A stretch of 64,000 nucleotides of DNA. It comes from Glandiceps talaboti. Lineage: Eukaryota; Hemichordata; Enteropneusta; Spengelidae. Where the stretch lies: contig NC_135562.1 in assembly GCF_964340395.1 (NCBI RefSeq), positions 9,676,134 to 9,740,133 on the forward strand, in the 5' to 3' direction. This document shows, in pieces, positions 1 to 9,967 of this stretch (position 1 is the first letter of the stretch; each line of letters begins with the position of its first letter). The position numbers were made by a program, and so were the translations under genes. The notes below the pieces were generated by a model. The model made no database searches. It worked only from the letters and a program-made list of their open reading frames with translations, and was not told where the DNA came from.

Positions 1-37
1 ACGAATATACATGTACATATGCTTACAATCGATAATG

Positions 38-386
38 TTTACTTAAATTAAACTAAATTGATTTACTGATTTATTGAGAATATGTGTCACGACCACAAAT
101 ACAACTAATATACAGACTGATGCCACCTTTTCGGAGCTCGAAATGCGAATATTGTTTACTTAAATTAAGCTTTCATATTTATTTATTTATTTATTTATTT
201 ATTGAGAACGTGTCATAGCCACAGATACAACGAATATAGAGTAATGCCACCCTTGCAGAGCTCGAAATGCCGATATTGTTTACTTAAATTAAGCTTTCGT
301 GTGCGTGTGTTTGTTGATTGATTGATTGATTGATTGGTTTGTTGTTTTGTTTGTTTGTTTGTTTGTTTGTTTGTTTGTTTGTGTGT

Positions 387-417
<31 letters not shown>

Positions 418-490
418 TTGAGAACGTGTATCGCAGCCACAGATCCAACACCAGAATATACAGACTGATGCCACCCTTGCGGAGCTCATA
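38..490. repeat. Three-copy tandem repeat with internal microsatellites
   Basis: Three diverged copies begin with GTTTACTTAAATTAA at about 38, 155 and 278. Each runs through TTATTGAGAA, CCACAGATACAACGAATATA and GATGCCACCCTTGCGGAGCTC. Copy 2 contains an ATTT run. Copy 3 contains GATT, GTTT and ATTT runs that lengthen it. The ATTT run recurs at 502-532. The short ORF across this region is only translated microsatellite. Confidence 0.85.
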
Positions 491-499
491 TATATATAT

Positions 500-531
<32 letters not shown>

Positions 532-1544
532 TTAGAGATATTTACGGGTAGCCCAATTACGACACTTTCAAAACATTATTTTATCTTCGATCCATAATGA
601 CGAAACTCCTTGTTATGTTTCCTCGACTTGTGTGTGCTCGACTGTACAAAGAAAACCATATCCGGTAACAGTCGGATTATTGATTCTAGCCACGTTCATG
701 ATTACTACTTAGTCATGGATGGCACACAAGGCTTGTTAAGATTTTTATTTAATCAAAACAAAAAAAAAACAGGAAGGACGCTGTCAAAAGATCAACATGA
801 TAAATGTATTTGAAAGCATTTGTAATGTTATCAGTTCAATATTCACGTGTAACCGCCTGTGCTGTGTCAGGTTATCATTGACAATGGAGGGGGCCGGGGG
901 GGATCTATAGGTTAACTCGTCGGAAGAGTCGGCAGCTAGTTGGAGTCACATGACAATTTCGAGAATGGAAATTGCGATATCACTGGTGATATAAGTAATA
1001 TGATATAAATTATTGTTTTTTCTACTTCGCAACAACCCATGTGCATGCACGTCATTGGGCAAGGTGTTCAAAATACGAGTCAAAATGTTCCAAGTCGCCC
1101 TTGTATTTCCCGATTTTTCATAAATTATGCTGCAGGTGTAATTATCGTTCCCACCATTCATTCAAATAATTGTGACCTAAGGGGGTTGTCACTACTTGTC
1201 TAGCCTTTCGTAGTGACAAGCCGCCCCCCCCCCCTAGCCCTTCCTTTAATAGAGCACTTGTATTTTCCATGGCCGAACGACGAAAAATATTGGGGAATAA
1301 TACTTTTTTAGAACAATAAAAAAATACGATCATATTATAGAATTGACACATTACGTCATACTAAACTTCATACTAAATTACGTCATACTAAACTTGCTGA
1401 CGCTTCAATCGTACACAGGAGATGAAACGTTCACTGCAGTTCAAAGCAGTGTTTCGAGACTGCATTTTCATTCAAGGCTGTAGACTGAATATCAAGTTTA
1501 ATTAATTAATTCAATAGCTCTTTTTTATTCATCAATAGTAGCGT

Positions 1545-1874
1545 ATGAGGATTGGGTACTCATTTTGCATTTATATAAAACAGTTTTATTATTATGGCAT
1601 CCTACTCGAAAAATCAATATGAAACAACATATGCCAACTTAAAGTCATCAAAGAATTGCAAAATAGCTAACAAATGTGTAAGGTGTCTGTTATTGTACGT
1701 ACAATAATAAACCCTTTACACATTTACTATCTCAATCTTTTGCAATGTATTGAGTTACAAACAAGGACTTGGCATTTGTTTTTTTCATATCGATTTTTCA
1801 AGTAGGATACCATAATAATAAAACTGTGGTATATATTATATAATTAAAAATCCTAAATAAATATTCAATCCTCA
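1545..1874. repeat. Foldback (long inverted repeat), ~330 bp
   Basis: The left arm starts TGAGGATTG at 1545 and includes CAGTTTTATTATTATGGCAT and CTACTCGAAAAATCAATATG. The right arm carries their reverse complements and ends CAATCCTCA at 1874. The arms meet at a GTACGTAC centre near 1695-1702, so almost the whole segment can form one hairpin. This is the structure of a MITE or foldback element. It encodes no protein. Confidence 0.8.
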
Positions 1875-2294
1875 TCCATATATATGGCCAATGTAATACA
1901 CTTTTCATTGTGTCATTAAATTTGTTTCGTTACATGTACTATGCGATTATTGCATAACGTATCTACCATATGCTTCTATCGACCTAGTCAGCTTTAACTT
2001 GCAGTCGGCGTGTTTTGTAAATAACAATCGACTCAGCACGTAAAAACATAACATTGGGCACATGCAGATTAGCAGACATTTTGTAGAACGGTGTTTCATT
2101 AAGCTGTAAACTGAGACTTGTTACACCACAAAGATAAATCTAAAAATTTCAAAAACAAAAATACAACTTTCGTCCATAATTCTTAAACTTATACAGTTGT
2201 CGATATAGAAGCAAGGGCAATATATGTTAATAATGTTTATAAATATATAAATTTTGTGTAAATTACTAAGATGGACATTCTTTATCATTTTTAG

Positions 2295-2704
2295 GGTCTC
2301 AACTTTCACTGCAGCGAATGTGCCCTCGTTTCGTCATCTTCTCGTTTATTAAAGCAAGCTGCTGGCCACGACATCGACTCCACGTTATGTGTCATCAGAA
2401 TGAACAACCACCCAACTCAGAAGTTTTCTGGAGACGTTGGTGAAAAAACAACCATTCGAATGATTTCCCATGTCGCTGTTCCGACTGTACTTGCAGAACG
2501 CAAGAGTCTATTAACTGGGATTTCAAAACCTGATATTGTTATCTTGTGGGGTAATCCAGCATCCTTCGAAAGTAAGCAAAGCCATGTTTACAATGCATTG
2601 AAGCAGCTGCAAGAATTCCACCCCGACATCCGATTCTATACGTTGAATCAATTGCAGTACGACTTTGCAGAAACGGTGTTCCGTAGAGAAACTGGTTTTG
2701 ATAG
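2295..2704 (+). CDS. ST6GALNAC-like: Sialyltransferase exon with sialylmotif L
   Basis: The acceptor TTTATCATTTTTAG ends at 2294, immediately after an in-frame TAG, so the coding frame cannot extend further upstream. The exon opens GLNFHCSECALVSSSSRLL and contains the donor-binding motif (DIDSTLCVIRMNN, then GDVGEKTTIRMISH). It ends ETGFDR at a strong donor (AG|GTGAGTAAG). The ATG at 2400 is an internal Met inside motif L, not the start codon. The exon leaves two bases of a split codon. Confidence 0.92.
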
Positions 2705-5700
2705 GTGAGTAAGTAATCTCTACAGAAAGTTACATAGAACAATTGAAGAACGTCCAAGTACCTACAGCTGTATTCTCAAAAACGCATCGCGCGCACGCGC
2801 ACCCGCACGCACGCACGCACACACACACACACACACACACATATAAATACATACATACATACATTCATACATACATACATACATACATACATACATACAT
2901 ACATACATACATACATACATACATACATACCCTTACAGAAGTAATTGTAAAATGTAAATTCCGATTGATTTATTTTGTAATTCGTAAATTGTGTTTTTTT
3001 AAATCGTAAATGTAAAAGCTGAAATTCTTTCTTCATGATTTGTAATTGAACACTTAATTTTCCCGTGAACTGTACTAGGAACTCCTTGCCCACCCTCGTT
3101 AATGTTACACACAGGGGCACATATTATTGTTTAGATTGCCGTTTTCCTAAGGAAAATATCATACGAATCCTGCTGCTACAAATGTATCAATCTCTATACA
3201 AGTAGATATAACACCCTCACAGGTAGGAAATTATAGTCAAAATGTTGTTATATTTAGCCCGTAGACAAGGAAAACAACAATCTAAGAAATACTACACGCC
3301 CCTGTGAAGTTAAATAACATCGTCACTCTTTCGTTGATTCTGACAGGATAGAAACAAAAACCTGGTTATCTACAGGATGGTTTACTATGATATTAGCGTT
3401 GAAAGCATGCAGTAAAGTAACAGTATATGGAATCACTAATCCACAGTACTGCAGGTAATTTGATACATGTACTACCAAACCAGAGAGACTATAGAGATTC
3501 AATGAGGTGGCATGGCATGATGTTTTACTGTCTCATACATCGTTCCTCTGTTACAAATTCCAAAAAAAAATCTGATAGCTTGTCGTGCACTCACATGAAA
3601 TGTAAATAAACAGATGTGAGTTTGAATCTTTTTTGTTTCATTCGACATATAAATTTGTATGTTTAGGTTTATTGGTCGAATGCATACATTCATGTTATGT
3701 GATTGTCATGCGACAAGGGTATTATGTTGATTGCTCAAGCCTGCTTAGGTTCTATAGTTTGTAAAAAATTATGTTGAAAATCTATGACAATTTTACCACA
3801 TTTGCCACCCTTACACCTGCCTCACTGGAAACAATGAAGTTGTGATATGATAAATGACGTACATGTAATGATTTAATTTTCTCTAAAATGAAGGCCTAAC
3901 ACCAAACCATACATATACATGTACAGATAAAACAATTATACAATAATGTGAATTTTATGAATAGATATGAACATCTGAAAATAATCACTGTACTAATTGT
4001 ATTTGTCTACAACATAAAGTGACAGTTTTATCATGTGTGTAATAATTTTGAAATTGTTTGCTAACATTCACTATTTCTTTGAGTTAAAATCCATTTCAGT
4101 AGACTGTCAGTGACCTCAATTTTTAGTAATCAGTGCCACCACCAACACAAGATACCATTGAAGCGTACCTAATTTATACAGTCCTTTCGGCTTTTAATAT
4201 CGTGAAGTATTTTCTATAGCCGGGGTCACAACCACCTTTTGTTGGTTTACAGAATGGTTGAGATGTCTGAATGGGGCTATAGAGAACAAGTGTATTGTTC
4301 TCAAGTTTACAACATGTGACAGACAAATTAAATGATAAATAGGGAGTGTGTATGTACATATTTTGAGGGTCTATGGTACAGTGTTGTAGCCAGCCTTTTG
4401 AAAGAGTGGGACATAGTGTCCCTATACTTTCATTTCTCTGGGTCATCTTAAATGTTTTTGGGACATTATAAAAAAAAAGCGCCAATGGCATTGTAGCACA
4501 ACTGTACAGTTTTTAAAATATTTACCCATATGCTGATCCATGCTAGATATTTGCTGAATGATTATGCAGTTGCCTATCCAACCCTGTTGTTACCTATGCA
4601 ATATACGCAATCATTTGGCTGTTGTTATAGGCGTGGTCATGTTGCTAAACATATTTGCATACAATTTTAGTGTGGGTCATCTATGACCCGTCACTTCCAA
4701 AATTGTGGGTCAGGTCCAAAAAATGTGTATCAAATGACCCCCCAAAAAAACCTCTGGCTGCAACACTGATGGTGTATGTCAGTTTTTAGCACAACTGAAC
4801 TGATAAGGTTCAGTAGTGCTATAAGCATGGCAAAGTGTCTGTCTGTCTGTCTGTCTGTCTGTGTGGATGTGTATGTGTGTGTGTGTCTGTGTGTGTGTGA
4901 ACAACTTCCTAGTCAAAAACTGCTGGACCGATTGCTTTGATATTTGGTGGGAACATTCTTAGGGGTGAGTGAATTAAGATTTGTTCATGACATGATGAGT
5001 CTCTTGGTAATATGCAAATTAGGGCTAAAATGTGTCTTTTTGGTCAAAATACGTAGAATTCCAAAACTACTCAGCAGATTGGGCTGAAATTTAACATGGA
5101 TACATCCGTGGGTGTATAGATGTAGAAATGTTAAGCATATGATGATCTCATCAGTAATATGCAAATTAGGTGTAAAAATGTTAATTTTGGTCAAAAATTT
5201 ATATCTCAAAAAGTACTTGGTCAATGAGACTGAAACTTGGTGAGATGTTTCTAGAAGTGTTATTCTGCAGATTTTCTTCAAATATTTTGACACAATTGCC
5301 CTACCAACCGTGACCACGCCCTTAGCAACAACCAAATGGCAGTATATTTTGATCAAATAAGAACATCATCTGGTAGGCAAGTGAGTAAACATTCAAAAAA
5401 TGTATGTAAATATCCCTATCAACCATGACCACACCCAAAGCAACAGCCAAATAATCATATATATTGCGAAGATAACAACGGGGATTAATAGACAAATGAA
5501 TAAACATTCAAAAAAATGTATGTAAATGTGCCTAGCAACAAGACCATGCCCATAGCAACAGCCAAATGATCACATATATTGCAAAGATAATATTAGGAAT
5601 TCACACACAAGTGAACAAAAACATTCAAAAATGTATGCAAATATATCTAGCAACATGATCACGCCCATAGCAACAGCCAAGTGATCGGTATATCACAAAG

Positions 5701-6443
5701 ATAGCAACATGGTTGGATAGGCAACTGGATAGTCATTGAGCAAATAAACACGTATTGTTAGCATGGACTAGCATATGGATAAACATTTTTAAAAACTGTA
5801 CAGTTTTGCTACAACGCCATTGGGGTATTTTTATATATTATCTTAAGAATGCAGGCTTCAAATTCAACATAATTTGGTACATATGTTAATCATAATAAAG
5901 CACATATGTCGTATATAGTTTGTTGTAGTTTTAATGAATAATTTGCATAATTAATGAGTTGCAGTAATGAGGCTACAACTTAAAAATGCACACTTCAAAT
6001 TCAGATAATTCGGCATATACATCAACCATGACAAAGCACATATATCTGACAAAGCCTGTTTGTATAGTTGTTAGTTTTATTGAGTAATATGTGTAATTAA
6101 ATGATTTTGATAATTAGGCAGTATCTTTAGATACTGTAGTAGCAGGCCGGTGAGGGCGTATCTTAGAGTCGCGGAATGATGTCACTAATATTTTCGTGCT
6201 TTCTTTCCCATTTCTAGTACACACCGTGCTGAAAAGGACCTGCCGTATCATTATTTTGGTCCAAGTCCTGGCGACGAGTGTTTCATCTTTAATAAAAGTG
6301 AAGAACATAAAAAGGAAAGTCATCGTTTTTTGACCGAGAAGTATGTCTTTAATAGATGGCGCAAACTGTACGATCTCAGTTTTCGAGTTCCGTCGTGGGA
6401 TTCGATTGACTTAGTTACAAACTCAACGAGCACAAACTCATGA
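2295..6443 (+). CDS. ST6GALNAC-like: GT29 sialyltransferase, ST6GALNAC3/5/6-like (C-terminal three exons)
   Basis: Predicted CMP-sialic acid-dependent sialyltransferase of the Golgi membrane. The family adds alpha-2,6-sialic acid to GalNAc of glycoproteins and gangliosides. Joining 2295-2704, 3347-3454 and 6218-6443 gives 247 residues with all four GT29 motifs in order. Sialylmotif L contains CSECALVSSSSRLL and ends in RMNN. Sialylmotif S contains STGWFTMILALKAC. Motif III is YHYFG. Motif VS is HRFLTE, with the expected His and Glu. The STGWFTM core and the C-terminal HRFLTEK...W...PSW pattern match the short-stem ST6GALNAC III-VI group better than ST3GAL or ST8SIA. Intron phases match (both split AG|G or AG|T). 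The N-terminal membrane anchor and stem exons are not visible, so the gene is partial here. Acceptor sugar and paralogue number are inference. Confidence 0.9.
3347..3454 (+). CDS. ST6GALNAC-like: Sialyltransferase exon with sialylmotif S
   Basis: A 108-nt exon between acceptor TTCTGACAG and donor CAG|GTAATT. It completes the split Arg codon and reads IETKTWLSTGWFTMILALKAC, then SKVTVYGITNPQYC. The STGWFTM core and the conserved Cys of motif S, which pairs with the motif L Cys in this family, are both present. Confidence 0.92.
4482..5822. mobile_element. 1.34 kb non-autonomous element with ~190-bp inverted ends
   Basis: The left arm (4482-4668) begins CCAATGGCATTGTAGC, then CTGTACAGTTTTTAAAA and CCATATGCTG. 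The right arm (about 5626-5822) is its reverse complement over about 190 bp with scattered differences. The interior has GTCT/GT microsatellite (4837-4900), a section of diverged repeats around the phrase AATATGCAAATTAGG (5015-5170), and four tandem units of about 116 bp starting near 5298, 5415, 5531 and 5647. No transposase ORF is present, so it is probably a MITE-like passenger mobilised in trans. Confidence 0.75.
5843..6118. repeat. Two-copy tandem repeat, ~138-bp unit
   Basis: Two diverged copies share the order TTAAGAATGCAGGCTTCAAATTC, then AATTTGGTACATATG, AAAGCACATATGTC, and TTTTAATGAATAATTTGCATAATTAATGA. The second copy begins near 5980. Confidence 0.7.
6218..6443 (+). CDS. ST6GALNAC-like: Sialyltransferase terminal exon (motifs III and VS, stop)
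   Basis: The acceptor TTTCCCATTTCTAG ends at 6217. The exon completes a Ser codon, then reads THRAEKDLPYHYFGPSPGDEC, carrying motif III. It continues to SHRFLTEKYVFNRW, carrying motif VS, and then VPSW. The stop TGA is at 6441-6443 after a hydrophilic tail rich in Ser, Thr and Asn. A minus-strand ORF over the same bases is a shadow. Confidence 0.92.
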
Positions 6444-6522
6444 TTATTAATGATATGAAAATCTACAAAATCTCTATGCATAATATGACGTCAGACTCCT
6501 TACTGTCAGTTACATAAGGCCA

Positions 6523-6528
6523 AATAAA
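6523..6528 (+). terminator. Candidate poly(A) signal AATAAA of the sialyltransferase
   Basis: A canonical AATAAA lies 80 nt after the stop codon, followed by TGTGTTT about ten bases later. Position and orientation fit a short 3' UTR. AT-rich sequence produces chance hexamers, so this is not proof of the cleavage site. Confidence 0.5.
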
Positions 6529-7215
6529 AAATTAATGTGTTTCCGAAAACCCGACCAACCTTAGTTTAAGCCGCCGACCCTAAACAGTTTGTTTTTTACA
6601 TTCAAAAAGTAAACTTTATTTTTATTTCCGTGTACATTTTCTCGTCAAAATATCCAACTGGTTAATTCTTTTTTAAAATCCCATTCCAGAGGAACAGAGT
6701 CTTTTAAGACCGTAAGTTGAATTTGTACAGTACAGTCTGCATATTGCATGTGTTCATCTACATCACATATAACTGTCTTCAATGACATTAATTTCTTATA
6801 AACCTCCCCAAACTATCCTAGAAGTATTGTGACCAACGATTAGCTAATGTTAGGGTCCAATCAATTTCTCCACAAAAATGAAATAAAATAAAATAAAACT
6901 CCAACTTACCTAATGTCCCATTTTCTGTGACGTCATCTCATCTGAAACACACATATTTTGCCTCATGTATAGTTTGAAAATTTAGTGTTAGAGGCTGAAA
7001 AAGTTTTTGAATGAAAGACATACCATTTTAGAAACCTAACTAATAACTAATGACTTTGAGATAATAAACAAAGCAACTCTAGTTGCAGAACCACCATTGC
7101 AGAACTTATCCAGGTTTTGCTTCTAACTGGAAGACATTTTATTTCAGTCACGATGGTAGGCATTTGAAAAGTTCCTTGACCCCTGCGACAAGGAAACAGT
7201 TTACCGGTCAATTGA

Positions 7216-7658
7216 TAGTCTCGGTTACCCAGACTCTCACCGCTGGGGGCTCTTCTAAGAGACCACCCAGACATAGCCTCGGTTACCCAGACTTCTCACT
7301 GCTAGGGGCTTTTCTATGAGACCACCCAGACGAAGGTATGAGGAAACGACATTCCAACTACCACCCCCCACCCACCCACCCACCAGATATATCTCCCGGA
7401 GCAGTGCATGCTGGGGAATACTTCCACGTCCAACATTGCAGACTGAATCTTTGCGCAGATAACCACTTCTCAAGTGACTGATACATCTTACATGTATAAT
7501 ATAACGAACGGGCCTAACAAGCCCATTATTCATGACTTGGAAGAAATGCATTGTGTATCTTCTGGTGCGGGATAGTTGGAGTGTCATTTCCCCAGACTCT
7601 CATCTGGGTGGTCTCGTAGAAGAGCCCCCAGCAGTGACAGTCTGGGTAACCGAGACTA
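7216..7658. mobile_element. MITE-like element, GTCTCGGTTACCCAGAC family, copy 1
   Basis: The left end reads TAGTCTCGGTTACCCAGAC and continues through CTGGGGGCTCTTCTAAGAGACCACCCAGA. The right end is its reverse complement, closing GTCTGGGTAACCGAGACTA at 7658, so the terminal inverted repeats are about 55 bp. Similarity extends outward into (T)CAATTGA / CAACTGA. A second partial left end (CTCGGTTACCCAGACTT) follows at 7279, suggesting a nested or duplicated terminus. There is no coding capacity for a transposase. Confidence 0.8.
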
Positions 7659-7858
7659 TCCAACTGACTGTGATACACTGTGTCTCTCCATCCTCACCGG
7701 CCTACTCTAAAATGAGTTGACCAGTCAACAACAACAAACCAAAAGTTAATTGATAAAAATACTCAGATGTGATAAACCATAGACAAGGTTATGGATGAAC
7801 TGATAAGTTTTAGAATATATACTCGGCACCATCAACAAAATTTTCAAACATCTACCAC

Positions 7859-8177
7859 TAGTCTCAGTTACCCAGATCCTCTGACTTCCACCGGCACTAT
7901 AGAGTCCAGAAAAATGCAGCGTTTAAGTGATTTTAACATAAGATTGTCATTAGACTTGGAGAGTTTCTGAAAAATTCCTTATGTTAATTTCGTAATTGTA
8001 CATTTTTCACGGAAATCTAGGTATGTTTTTTTTAAAAATTGTCTTTGTTTCTTCAGAGGTTGTGTTGTCGGTCAGCCTCGACTCTACACAGCCATCTTGT
8101 ACCAATAACTTGTATACAGCATTCTCCCTGCCTACTGGGGCTGGTGGAAGTCAGAGGAGTCTGGGTAAACGAGACTA
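7859..8177. mobile_element. MITE-like element, same family, copy 2 (variant interior)
   Basis: The left end is TAGTCTCAGTTACCCAGA followed by TCCTCTGACTTCCACCGGC. The right end, GCTGGTGGAAGTCAGAGGA then GTCTGGGTAAACGAGACTA, is its inverted counterpart over about 37 bp. The outermost bases match the copy at 7216 but the subterminal sequence differs, so this may be a sister subfamily using the same ends. Confidence 0.75.
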
Positions 8178-8200
8178 CCCCTCGTGAATTGTTGCCGGAT

Positions 8201-8306
8201 AGAAATAAAACGCTAGATAAGTTCCACAATGGTGCATGTACCTGTATGTTATGGAATAAAACGCTAGATAAGTTCCACAATGGTGCATGTACCTGTATGT
8301 TATGGA
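8201..8306. repeat. Tandem duplication, ~52-bp unit
   Basis: Two near-identical copies of GAAATAAAACGCTAGATAAG followed by TTCCACAATGGTGCATGTAC and CTGTATGTTATG. The absence of obvious differences implies a recent duplication. Confidence 0.85.
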
Positions 8307-9967
8307 GTATCACATGAAGTTTTTTAGATTGAAGATATATAAGTCATGTCGTTCAGCCATACATAACTGTCATAACAATTCTTCTCTTGTTGAAATAGGT
8401 TAACACGACACGTCGAATTTTACAGACGCTTTCTTTGGGAGCTCTAGGTAAAATGCTTGCATAGGATATGATATTAGTTGTGCTTTTATCACAGCTTGTT
8501 GTGTCCTGTTCGTCAAAAAGGTCTCTATCACAGATACCACTACTTCAAAGTGCCCATGCTACAAACTACTAGTCGCAACTTAGATTCCAACTTTTCATAG
8601 GAGTGGAGTTAACAAGGCATTAGCATAGGCCAATCTCAACAGATTTATGCTACATTTTATACGTTGTAAATATTTCTTTGAATCATGGACATTTATTTAG
8701 TGAAAACTGACGAGGAGAGGTCAAAACACGGCAGCCACCCAAGTCACACACACACATGCATTTCGGGGTTCCACACTACGACAAGCTATCCAGTACCAAG
8801 GAACGCTCAAACATTGGAAACCTTTGATCGTGATCAAATAAATGTACTATATAGCTTATGAAAGACCTTTTCTCCAAGTGAAGTCTAGCGTTATGCAGAT
8901 AAGTTAACGATGTGGTTGCCAAGGGTAAATAAGGGCTGACGTACAGTCGTGACGCGACGCACTGCCTTCTTCAACAATCAAGCATATGGACATGCGCATT
9001 GGCTGACCGATGGCCTTTATAGACAGTTCTGTCATTTAGTAAACATTCCTTGTATGAAGTGATTTTGAAATGATTTTTCTAGCTTTTTTATTGTGCTGGT
9101 ATACACAACTGTTTTTTGTTATTTATTCAATTATTTACAATTCAATTTGATACAAGTTTTTGAATATTTATAGAAATGTAACACTCAGAAAATCTTTTGT
9201 GAATGTGAAATTTTCTTATAGGAGATGACCTTTAAATAGAATTATGATGATAGACACCACTAGAAATATTACAATTAAAATAACGAAACATGAAACAAAC
9301 TGTTGTATGGCTCGACAAAAATTTTACTAACACTGCGACATTTTAACGTTTAGGCCAACAAAAATCTGACCCACACTGCTACATTTTAACGCCTAGCTAA
9401 ACAAAAATCTTGCCAACAGAGATACTTGTCGGGTATAAGACGATAAAATGTAATGTTAGTAAGTTTGTTGAGCCAGGCGATAAAATGTTGCACTCTGTTG
9501 GTGCAATCATCTAAACTATAGCACGACTCGAGTTCATTACGGACGATCGCACGATCGATGTCACACAAGCTCAATACACGAACTTTGTTCGTTTAGGGAG
9601 GGAGGGGGGGGGGGGGCATGGGGTCATCATCATGTTTTTACATAGCATCGATCGTAGTGGTGTCACCGCTACAGTTCTCATCATAGTTTACATCATATAT
9701 AATGTGTCGATGTCGCATGTGTGAACGTTCGTTTAGGGGGACGAACGAACTTCGTTTATTGAGCGTGTGCTACACTGTGCGATAGTCTATCGTCCCTAAG
9801 TAGCTTACTCCACGTTCACACCATGTACCAATCAAATGTTTAACACACTTATTTCTAGGTCCAATATTGTTAAAAGCAGCTGAGTAACGCCATCAAATAA
9901 AAGAGCTGAGACATCAAGCTAATGAATGTGTTTGAATTATCATTTTTTGAATGGAAATCAAATACAC

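Larger units (their letters stand above)
1..2294. other. Region upstream of the first visible sialyltransferase exon
   Basis: No exon is supportable here. The stretch holds a three-copy tandem array (about 38-490), ATTT and GTTT microsatellites, and a long foldback at 1545-1874. It ends in a T-rich splice acceptor at 2293-2294. It is either intron or 5' flank of the sialyltransferase. Small ORFs present here, for example at 610-813, show no recognisable domain or splice context. Confidence 0.6.
3455..6217 (+). other. Sialyltransferase last intron
   Basis: A 2.76 kb GT-AG intron. The first kilobase shows no repeat I could identify. Positions 4482-5822 are a transposon-like element with long inverted ends, and 5843-6118 is a two-copy tandem repeat. 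Confidence 0.8.

Noticed and set aside
2400-2708. Treating the ATG at 2400 as the start of a 102-residue protein
   Set aside because: The Met lies inside sialylmotif L. The frame is open back to an acceptor at 2294 and the apparent stop is inside the GTGAGT donor.
7047-7587. Overlapping ORFs of 75-110 codons
   Set aside because: They fall in a MITE-like element and read its inverted ends in both directions.
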